64,000 nt of DNA, taken from assembly GCF_009928415.1 (NCBI RefSeq), contig NZ_JAABNN010000018.1, forward strand, positions 1-64,000. The letters run 5' to 3'. The stretch is from Bacillus sp. USDA818B3_A (GTDB lineage: Bacteria > Bacillota > Bacilli > Bacillales > Cytobacillaceae). Below the pieces are notes generated by a model. That model was not told where the DNA came from. It worked only from the letters and a program-made list of their open reading frames with translations, and did no database searches. The stretch's first letter is position 1. Every line of letters starts with the position of its first letter. Positions 25,911-36,275 of the stretch are shown piece by piece. The translations under genes were made by a program, and so were the position numbers.

Positions 25911-26256
25911 ATCCGTTCGGTAGACACTGACCTCTATTGAATAAACTCCATATTCTCTTCTCTAAAATTTAGAGTTGTTAAAGGTACTCCTATCTCTAGT
26001 GAGCATTCAATATTAATATGGTTGAAAAGAGAGAATTTAGATTCCCTTAAATGGGTACAAGCGGATGTTCCAGTGGTAAAACTATTACTAGGGGAAAAAT
26101 AAGGATTACATCATTAAACTCTTTGACCATGTAAGTCCTTGCAATGATTTGATATTCCAAAACATACACTTTTTAATTTGAGATTGTTACAGCGTTTATT
26201 TTTCTTACTTGTGGGTAGAAATAAATATATTTAATAATTTCAGGAAGTGACTTTTA
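25911..26256. other. Gap with no recognised gene
   Basis: AT-rich sequence with short broken reading frames (for example MVEKREFRFP ending early). It marks the left border of the defence island. Confidence 0.35.
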
Positions 26257-26688
26257 ATGGCTGATAACTTAACAAAAGAGCAAAGAACCAAAAATATGAA
26301 AGCAATAAAATCACAATCAGCACTTGAGAATCGAGTTACAAAAGCCCTTTGGAAGATGGGCTTTCGATTTCGAAAGAATGTCAACTTACTTGGGAAGCCT
26401 GATATAGCTTTAAAGAAGTATAAAATTGTCATCTTTATCGACTCGTGTTTTTGGCATTGCTGCCCTATTCACGGTAATATGCCAAAGTCGAATAAGGAAT
26501 ATTGGGAGAAAAAACTTGAAAGAAATAAAATCAGAGATTTGGAAGTAAATAAATTTTATAAAGAAAAAGGATGGAATATCCTAAGAGTATGGGAACACGA
26601 GTTAAAAGATAACTTTATACAATCAACGAACCTGATTGCAAATTTTATTCGTGAACACCAAAAGGACAAGTTTTCTAAACCGATATAA
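26257..26688 (+). CDS. vsr: Very short patch repair endonuclease Vsr
   Basis: 143 residues with Vsr landmarks: the N-terminal helix KEQRTKNMKAIKSQSALE, GKPDIALKKYKIVIFIDSCFWHCCPIHGNMPKSN (catalytic Asp and zinc/His cluster) and NILRVWEHEL. Vsr nicks 5' of T in T:G mismatches left by deamination of 5-methylcytosine. Its partner is expected to be the cytosine methyltransferase 7.5 kb away in the same island. It is convergent to the AIPR gene. Confidence 0.95.
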   Translation: MADNLTKEQRTKNMKAIKSQSALENRVTKALWKMGFRFRKNVNLLGKPDIALKKYKIVIFIDSCFWHCCPIHGNMPKSNKEYWEKKLERNKIRDLEVNKFYKEKGWNILRVWEHELKDNFIQSTNLIANFIREHQKDKFSKPI

Positions 26689-26710
26689 TACTTTTAACTA
26701 CAACCTAAAA

Positions 26711-26740
26711 ATCCCCATTTCTACTAATAGATTAGGGGAT
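26711..26740. terminator. Terminator between vsr and the AIPR gene
   Basis: ATCCCC/GGGGAT stem in the convergent gap; it can serve either strand. Confidence 0.45.
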
Positions 26741-26779
26741 ACTTTATCTTCCGTTTATATGTGAATTAATTTTATTTCT

Positions 26780-28819
26780 TTAAATTAAAACTTCCCATCC
26801 TTCTTTAAGCGCTTTTTGATATAAAGAATATAGCACCTTTGCCTGTTTTTCTGATGGTAAGGAAAGTTTGCCATCAATATATCTTTTTAAAATGTCCCTC
26901 TGAGTTATGGTTAGCGTTTTATAGATATTATTGCTTGTATAATATCCGAAAAGCTGAACCCAAAGCTCAAAACTAGATTGAATTACAAACGCTTGAATTT
27001 CAATACCATTGTCTAATTCTTTTTGTTTTTTTCCAGACTTTTGTTCATATTTCGCTTCTTCGGTAGTAATTACCAATTTCTTAAGCGGTGATAAATCAAT
27101 TTCCATACCGCGAATATCGTTCCAGCATTGCTCTTTTTTACACCATTGGGCGATATTAGCAGAGCCTGGAGGCGGATTGGTTATTCTATCGTAAACTTTC
27201 TTTGTTAAGACTTTCATTAGTTCTACCAATTCAATTGGCAATTTCTGTTCATCCCATACTCTACCAAAATCTAAGAATAGTTTTCTTTTTTGAAGAGATT
27301 GAGAAAGTAACGCAATTGAATAAGCCACGGTTTGCGCTCTGAATGCATTTTCATACCAAGAAGCCTTAGAAACAATTTTTTCTGTTGCACGGAATAGAAT
27401 GACTCTTGACACAGCATCCTTAAAATAATTTTCTGTGATCGCCATCGCATTTTTCTCTAATATATTTGTTACTGAATTAGCAAATTCTTCAAAGCTGTAT
27501 TGGGCACCCTTAGAAACAATATAAGGTTTTTGGTCCCAAGAATTTTCGCTTTTAGCCAAGAACGTCTTATCTATCAGTTTATCCTTTGGATTTTCAATTT
27601 GGAACTGTTTTTTCTTAGCCTGCGTTAAATATGCCTGCTCATTTAAATATTCCCCTCGCACTCTTTCATAAAACCAATGAGTGCGTTTCTGAGAACCCCC
27701 ACTAGTTGCCACCCAAATACGTTTAGAGTAGTCCTTCATTTCTTTGTGGAATGGACTATTTGAGAAGAAGTCCGATTTGTTCACTTTGTTTTGAGTATTG
27801 GCATACTGCGATACACTCGATACAAACTCGCTTTTTTTCTCAATATTATTTACAACAGATAATTTCATTTGCACCGAAACATTTGAGATATCGAGCTTTG
27901 AGTTCTTTTTCGCTGCATATATGGCAGAAGTAGTTTGGCCGCCGTTTACGATTTGGAAATCAGTAATTTTGGTGATATATCCATTACTTGTTTCCACATT
28001 AGTTGCTGTTGCCGTTATGCCGTTATTATAGGCAAAAAACATATCTGGTTTAAACTGAATGGTATTTTTTATCCCTTTATTTACTCCACCTCTAAACTGC
28101 AAAAAGGTACGGACGTTTTGCTCGAGAAGCTTTTGCCCATATTCATCGTAAATTTCAAATAATTGATCCCCGTCCATAATCCCCAAATAGGACTGATATT
28201 CATCCGATGTATTATGCACCTCTAGAAAAGGAATTTTCAATTCAATATCATATGAACCAGAGCTGTTTTCAGACTTATAGATACTGTATAAATAGTCTAT
28301 ATCAATAATTTTATGCTCGCATACGATACCTTCAATAAATTCGTTTTGTATATGCGATATGTTTTTTGACATTTTGCCATCAGTTAAGACAACTAAACGA
28401 AATTTATCAATTAGGTTGTTATGCACATGCCGGTTAATATTAAATGCTAGAGTATAAGCATCTGAAGTCTCTTCTAAATCATAATGAAGACCATTAATGC
28501 TTAATTCAGCAAATTTTTTTAAGCGGTTAAATTTAGTTGTTACCATTTGTTTGGTTAATGTTTCAATAGCGTTATCCTGAAAGAATTGAAAATTAATTAA
28601 TGTGAATATTTTTCGATCTTCATCAAAATCACATCCATAAACTTCACAGCCAGTTTTAATAAATTCTGCCATTTCGTAATTATTTGTTAAGTCCCCCACT
28701 TGCATGAGATCTTCACAGAATAATTCGAAAAAGGATTGAGATTTCATTAATCCACGGCTTTCTGAATCAGAAAGGATAGATTGTATGAAGTCTTGATGGA
28801 ACTCTTCTAAAGTTATCAT
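26780..28819 (-). CDS. AIPR (abortive infection phage resistance) protein, module 1
   Basis: 679 residues. The AIPR family core is seen at RNVRTFLQFRGGVNKGIKNTI, FFAYNNGITATAT and FQIVNGGQTTSAIYAA, then VSQYANTQNKVNKSDF. AIPR proteins occur in phage-defence operons; the molecular activity is not settled, but they are thought to act on nucleic acid or as effectors. It is the last gene of module 1, following the PD-(D/E)XK gene after 16 bp. It is about 75 residues longer than the module 2 protein, mostly at the C-terminus and around KNSKLDISNV. Confidence 0.88.
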   Translation of the reverse strand: MITLEEFHQDFIQSILSDSESRGLMKSQSFFELFCEDLMQVGDLTNNYEMAEFIKTGCEVYGCDFDEDRKIFTLINFQFFQDNAIETLTKQMVTTKFNRLKKFAELSINGLHYDLEETSDAYTLAFNINRHVHNNLIDKFRLVVLTDGKMSKNISHIQNEFIEGIVCEHKIIDIDYLYSIYKSENSSGSYDIELKIPFLEVHNTSDEYQSYLGIMDGDQLFEIYDEYGQKLLEQNVRTFLQFRGGVNKGIKNTIQFKPDMFFAYNNGITATATNVETSNGYITKITDFQIVNGGQTTSAIYAAKKNSKLDISNVSVQMKLSVVNNIEKKSEFVSSVSQYANTQNKVNKSDFFSNSPFHKEMKDYSKRIWVATSGGSQKRTHWFYERVRGEYLNEQAYLTQAKKKQFQIENPKDKLIDKTFLAKSENSWDQKPYIVSKGAQYSFEEFANSVTNILEKNAMAITENYFKDAVSRVILFRATEKIVSKASWYENAFRAQTVAYSIALLSQSLQKRKLFLDFGRVWDEQKLPIELVELMKVLTKKVYDRITNPPPGSANIAQWCKKEQCWNDIRGMEIDLSPLKKLVITTEEAKYEQKSGKKQKELDNGIEIQAFVIQSSFELWVQLFGYYTSNNIYKTLTITQRDILKRYIDGKLSLPSEKQAKVLYSLYQKALKEGWEVLI

Positions 28820-28835
28820 TACTTACATCCCCATT

Positions 28836-29758
28836 TTATTTTAAAATTCTATTTATATTCACCTTAAACTGTGAACAGCCCGATAACTCAATGCTGTATT
28901 TTATGCTTGTTATCAATGGTGAAACATGTTCCAAACTAATTTTAGGAAATCCATCTTTCACTTCATAACCGGAAACCTGCTCCAAAACAAACTTTGACAG
29001 AGATTCCTGCGGTATTTCTGGAAAGTAACCATACTCTTCAACCTTCTCAATAAATTCACTAAATAGAATTTCATCTTCAATTTTCCCCTTAATCGATTTA
29101 ACCAAGTCAGCAATGGTTTCCCCGCTGCCTGCTTCATTTAGTGCACATGCAAATAGGTACAATGGATTTTTTTCTGAATTCATTTGTTCTTTAGAAGAAA
29201 TCCAAACTCTATTTCCAGAAGTCAATCGAAAGGATTTCACCTCAATAGCAAATTTCTCCAAAAGGAAATCTTGTTTATCTCCAAGTGCACCAACCCAGCC
29301 GTGTATACTGGCACTATTTCCATATGCAGGAATAATGTAATCTCGCAATAATTTCAATTCACTGAATAAACCCATTTGCTCTTCTTTTGACATTATTTTA
29401 AAGGTTGATTTTCGGAGTAACTTCTGCCACCGTTCTAACCGTTTCATGACATTTACTATGATTTCTTCATCATATTCCCTCATTACATTAATTAAATCAT
29501 TACAAAGGATTAAGAAAATCTCCCAATCTTTTGTTTCTTTAATAGTAATATAAGCTTGTTAGGCGTTGAGGATTGATCAAGCTGAATCTGAATACCATTC
29601 AGCTTGATCTCGCGGATTGGTTGCTTAAAATCTTCATCACATTGGATCATCAGACCATATTGATTTAGTGCATCCACTATCCAAAACGCATTATATTCGA
29701 TCGATTCTTTCACTCTTATGCGATTGAGACGATCTAATTGTATCCAGGGATTATTCAT
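28836..29758 (-). pseudogene. PD-(D/E)XK nuclease, module 1, split by a one-base frameshift
   Basis: Two frames make one protein: MNNPWIQLDRLNRIRV... up to LLLKKQKIG, then (after a single missing base near 29528 in AACAAAAGATT) continuing through IFLILCNDLINVMREYDEE to the end. Joined, it is about 306 residues, like the 342-residue copy in module 2. The catalytic residues survive: Glu in GLFSELKLL, Asp in DKQDFLL, and ExK in FAIEVKSF. The start overlaps the Z1 stop by eight bases. Either this nuclease is newly inactivated or the base loss is a sequencing error; downstream AIPR has its own ribosome site. Confidence 0.75.
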
Positions 29759-32480
29759 CTTCGTAGACACCGTCTTCACCGTCTTCACCAACTTCATCTT
29801 TATACGCCTCTTCAAGCTGCTTTTTATACACACTATTTATTCGAACTTTTACATTGTTAACAAAAAGATCTTTTGAAATTGGGAAGCTGATACTAAACCC
29901 AACAGCGTCTATTTTATTATTATTACTATCCCCAAGTTCCAAAGCATGGACGAATAATACGGGTTTCACCAATTTTTCGCGCATATCAGGTGATTTTAAT
30001 TTTTTGAATTCAGTCGGCATGATAATACTTTCTGGGTTTGCTCGCGATAGCTGTCTATTGGCAACTTCGTAATAACCGTGTTTTTCTTTTACAGAACGGT
30101 ATTGTCGCTGAACTTGTATGGAATCAGCATTGAATAAAGTATCGCTATTACCATTGTATAAGACAACATCCCAGTCTATATTAACTCTTTCAATATAATC
30201 TTTAATAAATTCAATCGGCATTCTCGATTTTAATCCCAAAGGGTCATTTTTATACAATCGGTAATTCTCCACGAATCTTTGAACATTAGTTTTATCAACA
30301 TCTTTCCAAACATGACTATCGGTTGCTAAATGCTCGTAATCGCCCTTTTGTAAGGCTTGGATCGTTTCTTTTAAAAGTGTTTCATTTGCATCAAGATCTG
30401 CTGGTATATTACTGATCCATCTAGTTTCTTTAATCTGACCATCCAAGTTCATCTCTAAATACATATCTTCTGTATATTTTGACTTATTGCGGGCTGTAAC
30501 CTGAAGCAGGCTATCTGGATGCAATTGTACGGCCAATCCAAAGTCTTCCGGTGTTAAATTTTCTTCTCGCATAACATTTAAACGGCTAACTAATTCATTT
30601 GTAGCATCAATAATAAATCCAAATTTCTTATTCATGTCATCTGTTAAATACACTCTGCAAATATCTTCATAACCGATTCGATAACCAAACCATCGGCCCA
30701 TTTGCATTAATGTATCATAGTAGATAGTTGTTCTTAGGAAATAACTAACGCTTAATCCCTCTAGTGTAAAACCGCGGGATAAACTTAACCCGCCAATTAC
30801 GATAACATTTGATTGAATATCCTTTCGATACTCTAAAGGAATTTTGGCTTTTTGATGTACGTCTACAACTTGAATAGAATCTATTAATAAGCAGACTTCT
30901 TTTAAAATCGTACTAAAATCGAATTCGATATTTTTCAATCTAGCAGAAAATGTATCTTTCATCGCTTTCAAATGTGTAAAATTGGAATGATTCGCCAGGT
31001 TTCCATACGCTTTAATTTCGGATTTAAGATCTTCAAAGTAACTTGCTACTAGTTTTTTCACCTTAACATGAACGCCGGTGAATCTAGAAATATGAATTAA
31101 CATACTATTATGCTTCTTTTGATTCCGTAAATTACGGATTGCAATATTGATAACAAATAAACGAACTGCATCCTTTAAGCTTTCAGGCATCTTTTTTAAT
31201 TCACCATCATAGTCCTTCTTGTGCTTAATGACAAAAGGGATTTCATTTGGAGGATAGAGAATGTTATCATCTAGCTCATAAACAACTTCATCATTAGGTA
31301 TTTCGACTACATACTTCTCATTGTCTTTATTAAAAATCTTTTCTGCGCCGAAATAATTTGAAGGTGCTTCTAACGCGTAAATAAAATCGCTTGGGAATAA
31401 ATCTCTGCCTGCACCTTCATTTTTTGCATTATGATCGATGAAAATGTTAGCATATGGTGTTGCTGTATAGGCTACATAGGCACTCTTTTTGAATTTCTGT
31501 AAGAGAAGCCGTATCTTTGCATTGATTACGGTTGGATCTTCTTCTTTTTTTGTATTTATCGATGCATAATCGGATTCATCGTCGATCACTAGCATTGGTT
31601 TATCCACCTGATTCTTATAATGGATATCTAACCATTTTAAAAGATGATCTAAAGTTTTCGTATGTTTTTTTATCACGACTAGAATTGGTTGCTGCATATT
31701 ATCAAAGTTTGTCGTTCCCTGTGCTCTTGCAGTTTCAATTTTGAAATCATTTTTCGCATTGGTTAAACTTGCAGGCATTTTTTCTCTTTTAAATCCAGAT
31801 AATTGCCCGACTCCGCTGTAATTTGCTCCGACAAACACTTCATCTAGCCGCGCTTGTGTCTGGTCACGTAAGTTATTTTGTCCACCGGCAATAACAACGA
31901 TAAAACGATAACCGGCATCAGCAGCCTTACAAATTAACGAAGCATAGTTGGAAGTTTTTCCTGATTGGACATGGCCCACAACCATGCCATATCTTGAAAA
32001 GGACTCTAAATCAGGGTCTGCTAAGTTATTCATAATAGCATCCGTATCATCATTAATAGTTTCGAGTACTTTTTGCGGTAAATCACGTTTCATGTACGTC
32101 ATATAATTAGTCAAATAATAATTATCAGATTGGAGCTTTTTTTTACCTGTCCACCAAGTTAAGTCTCTTTCCTTCTGTTCTTCTCCTGTAACTAGAATCC
32201 CTGTGGTGATGCGGACATTAAATGATTGTTCCAATTCATTTTGGAGATATTTCCATTCCTCTTCAGTTAATGAGCGTATATTATTGGTATCTGCTATCCC
32301 TAAGACGGTCTTTAGGAACTGCGGCGGCGTATTCTCGATTAGTGCTTTCCATTCATTAATGAATGTCATTATGGTGTCTTCTTGCAAACCGCTTTGTTCC
32401 TGCAGTGTTCCAGAAATCTTTTCTTTTACATGTTTATACATTGCATGATGGTTAGTCTCAGTGTTGGTTTGCATTTTCAA
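29751..32480 (-). CDS. Z1 domain helicase-like protein, module 1
   Basis: 909 residues. Helicase-like motifs are clear: Walker A VVGHVQSGKTSNYASL, a DEAD-like VIDDESDYASINT, motif III YTATPYANIF, GGLSLSRGFTLEGLSVSYF, and arginine-finger region MQMGRWFGYRIGYED. These define the Z1 superfamily 2 domain found with MutL/MORC-type ATPases in restriction-like operons. Start is a TTG after AAGGAGG, inside the ATPase gene end (23-base overlap). It ends in an acidic tail DEVGEDGEDGVYEDE. Confidence 0.88.
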   Translation of the reverse strand: MKMQTNTETNHHAMYKHVKEKISGTLQEQSGLQEDTIMTFINEWKALIENTPPQFLKTVLGIADTNNIRSLTEEEWKYLQNELEQSFNVRITTGILVTGEEQKERDLTWWTGKKKLQSDNYYLTNYMTYMKRDLPQKVLETINDDTDAIMNNLADPDLESFSRYGMVVGHVQSGKTSNYASLICKAADAGYRFIVVIAGGQNNLRDQTQARLDEVFVGANYSGVGQLSGFKREKMPASLTNAKNDFKIETARAQGTTNFDNMQQPILVVIKKHTKTLDHLLKWLDIHYKNQVDKPMLVIDDESDYASINTKKEEDPTVINAKIRLLLQKFKKSAYVAYTATPYANIFIDHNAKNEGAGRDLFPSDFIYALEAPSNYFGAEKIFNKDNEKYVVEIPNDEVVYELDDNILYPPNEIPFVIKHKKDYDGELKKMPESLKDAVRLFVINIAIRNLRNQKKHNSMLIHISRFTGVHVKVKKLVASYFEDLKSEIKAYGNLANHSNFTHLKAMKDTFSARLKNIEFDFSTILKEVCLLIDSIQVVDVHQKAKIPLEYRKDIQSNVIVIGGLSLSRGFTLEGLSVSYFLRTTIYYDTLMQMGRWFGYRIGYEDICRVYLTDDMNKKFGFIIDATNELVSRLNVMREENLTPEDFGLAVQLHPDSLLQVTARNKSKYTEDMYLEMNLDGQIKETRWISNIPADLDANETLLKETIQALQKGDYEHLATDSHVWKDVDKTNVQRFVENYRLYKNDPLGLKSRMPIEFIKDYIERVNIDWDVVLYNGNSDTLFNADSIQVQRQYRSVKEKHGYYEVANRQLSRANPESIIMPTEFKKLKSPDMREKLVKPVLFVHALELGDSNNNKIDAVGFSISFPISKDLFVNNVKVRINSVYKKQLEEAYKDEVGEDGEDGVYEDE

Positions 32481-33888
32481 AATACCCCTCCTTATTTTTG
32501 TATACTTCCGTCTTCAGTAATTCCTTTATAAATGCTTCACTTATACCCTTTGAACGCCAATTTTCCACTAGCATTTTTATCTCATCTTCATTAATAAGTG
32601 TTTCTTGGTTTACTTTTAACGGATCCGTATTCAGTTGGGCTACAATCGCATCTAGTGGTAGATAGCTTTCTAACCCCATTAGAATGACATTTAATAAATG
32701 ATGTTGGTCTTCCCTTAGTGTTTCCTCTAAACTTTTGATGATGGGGTGTTCTCGATTGATAGCAAAGTGAATTTGATTATTATCCGCAACCAATTCCCAG
32801 AACCGTGTTGTGGTCTTATCTTCAATCTTTTTCCCCCTGCCTGTATACGGTCTTGATCCTTTTACTGTCACTTGCGAGATGATGCGTTTCAAGTCTTGCT
32901 TGATTTCACTTACCGGATTTGCAGTCGATTTCTTTATATCAATGCCCCAAGCGGAATCTTGGTTATTCGGAATATCTACTTTAATTCGGACAAGCTTATG
33001 CGCATCATTTGCTCTATGCATGCCCCACCATGTGCCGTGAATAAGCAGGCGATTTGCCCGATATAAATAAAACCCCTGTGATTTCGTATATCCATCTTTG
33101 GTGGCGAATTTTTCAAATTCCTGCTGGGACAATTTTGAATGGTGTGGCAATATATACGGCTGCACAATTATTTCTGAATCTAAGTACTTTATTTTTTCAG
33201 GCGCCAACTGCTGTGTTGCGAGATGTTTCGGGTTAAACGGATTAAATGGTTCTAAATGCAGGCCGTTTACTAAAATTTTCAAGGCTTTTTTTCCAGGAAC
33301 GATTCCTTCTAAAAAACAATGAAACACTAAAGATAAATGGTTTCTTAAAATATCGACCTTATTAGGAATGTCGGTTTCAACAAACGTATCGATTCCGCGC
33401 CATACAACTAATGTCCCGCTTTCTTGATTCATAAACTCGTCAAATAATGGTATATTTTCGTAATCGTCTATGTCGGGCGTAATTAACAACCATTCATTTT
33501 CTTTCGAAATATATTCAAGGTCCCATTGTTTAATGGAAACTACACCATTTTTCTTTGATAAAACCGTTAAGTCTGTGCATTGGGAAAAGGATGCGGTTTT
33601 CAATCCTAAACCAAACCTTCCCAAATCAATAGCTTCTCTTTCAGCGTCCGGATCATTAGTAGATAAACGCATTGCATCAACAAGCTCGTTATTTGTCATC
33701 CCGGTTCCATCATCTAATAAGGTAAACACTGTTTTAGGACTTGGAATACATGCAATTTGTACATTATTCGCTTTTGCTGTAATACAATTATCCAGCACAT
33801 CCGCAACAGCTACTTCAAAGGTATACCCTATATCTCTCAAAGACTTAATAAAATTTGAAACAATAGGTTGAACTACTTCTGTAATCAA
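32458..33888 (-). CDS. GHKL (MutL/MORC-like) ATPase, module 1
   Basis: 476 residues. The Bergerat fold motifs are TFEVAVADVLDNCITAKA (N box, with Asp where MutL has the catalytic Glu), LLDDGTGM (G1) and GRFGLGLKTASFS (G2 lid). A second conserved block is GFYLYRANRLLIHGTWWGMHRAND...DIPNNQDSAWGIDIKKS, typical of MORC-type transducer regions. Such ATPases dimerise on ATP and are predicted to clamp or translocate DNA in restriction-like systems. TTG start after GGATGGTG. First gene of module 1. Confidence 0.88.
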   Translation of the reverse strand: MITEVVQPIVSNFIKSLRDIGYTFEVAVADVLDNCITAKANNVQIACIPSPKTVFTLLDDGTGMTNNELVDAMRLSTNDPDAEREAIDLGRFGLGLKTASFSQCTDLTVLSKKNGVVSIKQWDLEYISKENEWLLITPDIDDYENIPLFDEFMNQESGTLVVWRGIDTFVETDIPNKVDILRNHLSLVFHCFLEGIVPGKKALKILVNGLHLEPFNPFNPKHLATQQLAPEKIKYLDSEIIVQPYILPHHSKLSQQEFEKFATKDGYTKSQGFYLYRANRLLIHGTWWGMHRANDAHKLVRIKVDIPNNQDSAWGIDIKKSTANPVSEIKQDLKRIISQVTVKGSRPYTGRGKKIEDKTTTRFWELVADNNQIHFAINREHPIIKSLEETLREDQHHLLNVILMGLESYLPLDAIVAQLNTDPLKVNQETLINEDEIKMLVENWRSKGISEAFIKELLKTEVYKNKEGYFENANQH

Positions 33889-34221
33889 TTCTTCACCATC
33901 CTACCTACATATGAAATATATCCTCTTACTAATTTGCTAGTAACAACTTATCCTGAAAGCGCTTTATACCAATGGACTAATAATTACTATATAATTTTCA
34001 TATAACTTTAACTTATTAAAGTTGCTTATAACATGTGACCTTGAACAAAATCACTTTTACTATAAAAAAACCTTACAGTTTCAGATGAAATATAACCTCA
34101 TCTATTCTATATTCTCCATAATTTTAACATATTTATAGGATAATAGTTTTAATTACTCCCAGATTTCCCCTAACAATTTTTGTAGTAAAATGTAAGAATA
34201 TTTAAGTGAATTATACATTAA
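33889..34221. other. Promoter region of module 1
   Basis: AT-rich, no ORF. It separates the dcm terminator from the module 1 ATPase and must hold the promoter; TATAAT- and TATAAC-like hexamers occur but no certain pair was picked. Confidence 0.4.
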
Positions 34222-34246
34222 AAGGGAGCCAATAAATGGCTCCCTT
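34222..34246 (-). terminator. Terminator after the methyltransferase gene
   Basis: AAGGGAGCCA / TGGCTCCCTT stem followed by TTTAATG on the minus strand. It begins at the stop codon, so dcm is insulated from module 1. Confidence 0.8.
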
Positions 34247-35979
34247 CAATTTACATTAATTACATTCTTGGGCTTGATAATATCTTTAATTTTTTCATTT
34301 AATTCTATTCCAAGTGATTCTAGTAAGCTTTCAGCAACAAACCTGGCCATTAACGGAGGTACTGCATTCCCAACTTGCTGATACTGGGAATCTTTTGATC
34401 CAAAAAATCTATATGAATCCGGGAATGATTGTAATCTTGCTGCCTCTCTAATACTAATTGCTCTATCTATTTTAGGATGAATCCACATTGACTTTCTTAC
34501 ATTAACAACCGTATCAGAAGCTTGATTATAGTCCAACCTCTTATAAATTGTATTTTGTGTCCTACTGTGATCGCTATAAGTCGACTTTAATTTATCATCT
34601 AAATCGTGGAAATTTTGACCTGCCTTTAATGATTCGAAACGTTTTAAAGCGACTTCTCTTGAGTCTGTCCTTACATGATTAAATAGAGGTTCTTCCGGTT
34701 GATCATTCAGATACTTATTTAGGAGATTATCGTTTATTACACCTGCTTCTCCTCTATTAATTTCATCATCTTTAACATTTATTTTGGGAGGAAATTTTTC
34801 AAGATCCTTAATAGCATCCTTTATTTTATAAAAGTTTCTTTTATTATGAAATATCGGTTCTGGTAGTTTAAGTTGGATTCCGTTTAAAGCATTCTCATGA
34901 ACTCCAAATAATATGAGCCTCTTTCTCTCCTGCGGAACCCCAAATTGCGCTGCATTAAAGATATGATTGCCGGCATTAATAACATACTTTAAATCCAAAA
35001 GCCTTGCCTTTATATACTCAAATACATTGTATGATTTAATATGAATTTCAGAGTTGTCACTGATAAGCTCATTTCCATAAAGTTTTATATTATGGTGAAT
35101 TATTTCAGAAAATTTATTTATTAATCTTTGAGCTTCAATAATTTGTTCAAGTAAATTAGAAAATTCAATAATAGAAAAAGTATCATTTTCTAGGATTCTA
35201 TTAAAGTTTCCCCCCAAAGTACTCCAAGCTTCTTTATACTTAATATCCCAGTATTCTTCATGAACTTCATTCCATTTATCATTTACAATCCTCAAAAAAT
35301 ATTTGTAATTATTTTCCTTATTAACAAAATCAATAAAGCTATTCTCTGACTGTTTCTGTGCATACCTCAACAATAGATTTAATTTTGAAAATATATCCTT
35401 ATTTATTATATAAGGGGATAAATCAATTTCGTTATTATAAGCATTAATTAAAAATGATTTTAGACTATCGGGATTAACTGTGAGAGTCCCTATTTTAATA
35501 ATTTCATCTTGTTCTTCTAATTTTAATTTAGCTATCTTCTCTTCGTCATCTTTACGAATAAAAAATTTATGTTTCTCTGATTCTAATGTCTTAACATTTT
35601 CCATAACAAACGCTATTGGCTTAATTTCCTCTATAGCCCTTAAATATTCTTTCACAAGCTGGTTATTTGAAGAAATAAGAGTGTTCTTCTGTCTATTTGC
35701 ATTTGAAAATCCCTGGCATGGCGGCCCGCCAATAATAACTTTAATTTCTTTAAATTCCTCTTTTATGTTACCCTTTTCATCTTTATACCTTAATTTTGTA
35801 ATGTCTCTATGGAAGTTTTTCTCTTCAATAAAAGGATGGTTTTCTAAATAAGTTTTCCTAGCATTTTCATTAATTTCAACAGCAACTTTTACTTCAAATT
35901 TCCCCGTCTGCTCAAATCCATTGCTGAGACCACCGGCACCTGCAAAAAGATCCATTACTTGTAGTTTTTTATCTTCCAT
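34246..35979 (-). CDS. DNA (cytosine-5) methyltransferase with large internal insertion
   Basis: About 577 residues. Motif I MDLFAGAGGLSNGF, motif IV GGPPCQGFSN (catalytic Cys), motif VI ENV and motif VIII VPQERKRLIL are all present, and the C-terminal QQVGNAVPPLMA is motif X. Between motif VI and VIII (about residues 135-325) lies an insertion of roughly 190 mostly helical residues, where most Dcm-type enzymes have about 30-40. The target-recognition region after motif VIII is also present. The ATG with GGAG at eight bases was chosen over an upstream GTG. It should mark self DNA for one or both flanking modules. Confidence 0.9.
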   Translation of the reverse strand: MEDKKLQVMDLFAGAGGLSNGFEQTGKFEVKVAVEINENARKTYLENHPFIEEKNFHRDITKLRYKDEKGNIKEEFKEIKVIIGGPPCQGFSNANRQKNTLISSNNQLVKEYLRAIEEIKPIAFVMENVKTLESEKHKFFIRKDDEEKIAKLKLEEQDEIIKIGTLTVNPDSLKSFLINAYNNEIDLSPYIINKDIFSKLNLLLRYAQKQSENSFIDFVNKENNYKYFLRIVNDKWNEVHEEYWDIKYKEAWSTLGGNFNRILENDTFSIIEFSNLLEQIIEAQRLINKFSEIIHHNIKLYGNELISDNSEIHIKSYNVFEYIKARLLDLKYVINAGNHIFNAAQFGVPQERKRLILFGVHENALNGIQLKLPEPIFHNKRNFYKIKDAIKDLEKFPPKINVKDDEINRGEAGVINDNLLNKYLNDQPEEPLFNHVRTDSREVALKRFESLKAGQNFHDLDDKLKSTYSDHSRTQNTIYKRLDYNQASDTVVNVRKSMWIHPKIDRAISIREAARLQSFPDSYRFFGSKDSQYQQVGNAVPPLMARFVAESLLESLGIELNEKIKDIIKPKNVINVN

Positions 35980-36234
35980 TAGCCTCACTCCTACAAGAAG
36001 AATTCTTCTTGATATTTTTATAAATACCTTTCAGGAATCAGAAAGGATTCTTCAATTCCTATTTTAATACAAACATATGTTCTAATCAATTGTTAAGATA
36101 ATAACTTATCAATTATATCATCAAAAATTCATAGACGTAATAATAGATTTCCAGCTTAAAATTGGTAACAATCTCCTTTACCCTCTAGTAATCTTAAGCT
36201 CCGAAAAATTATTAATAATTTGGTAAAAGCAAAA
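35980..36234. other. Promoter region of dcm
   Basis: About 250 AT-rich bases with no gene between dcm and the module 2 terminator. Confidence 0.35.
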
Positions 36235-36267
36235 CACCCTTCGTCTTAATGAACAAGACAAAGGGTG
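36235..36267 (-). terminator. Terminator after module 2
   Basis: CACCCTT-GTCTT / AAGAC-AAGGGTG stem with a 7-base loop, followed on the minus strand by TTTTGCTTTT. Confidence 0.8.
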
Positions 36268-36275
36268 AAAGGTTT

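Noticed and set aside
28836..29483. The 215-residue ORF in module 1 as a separate gene
   Set aside because: Its sequence continues that of the preceding ORF in a shifted frame and matches the C-terminal two thirds of the module 2 nuclease.
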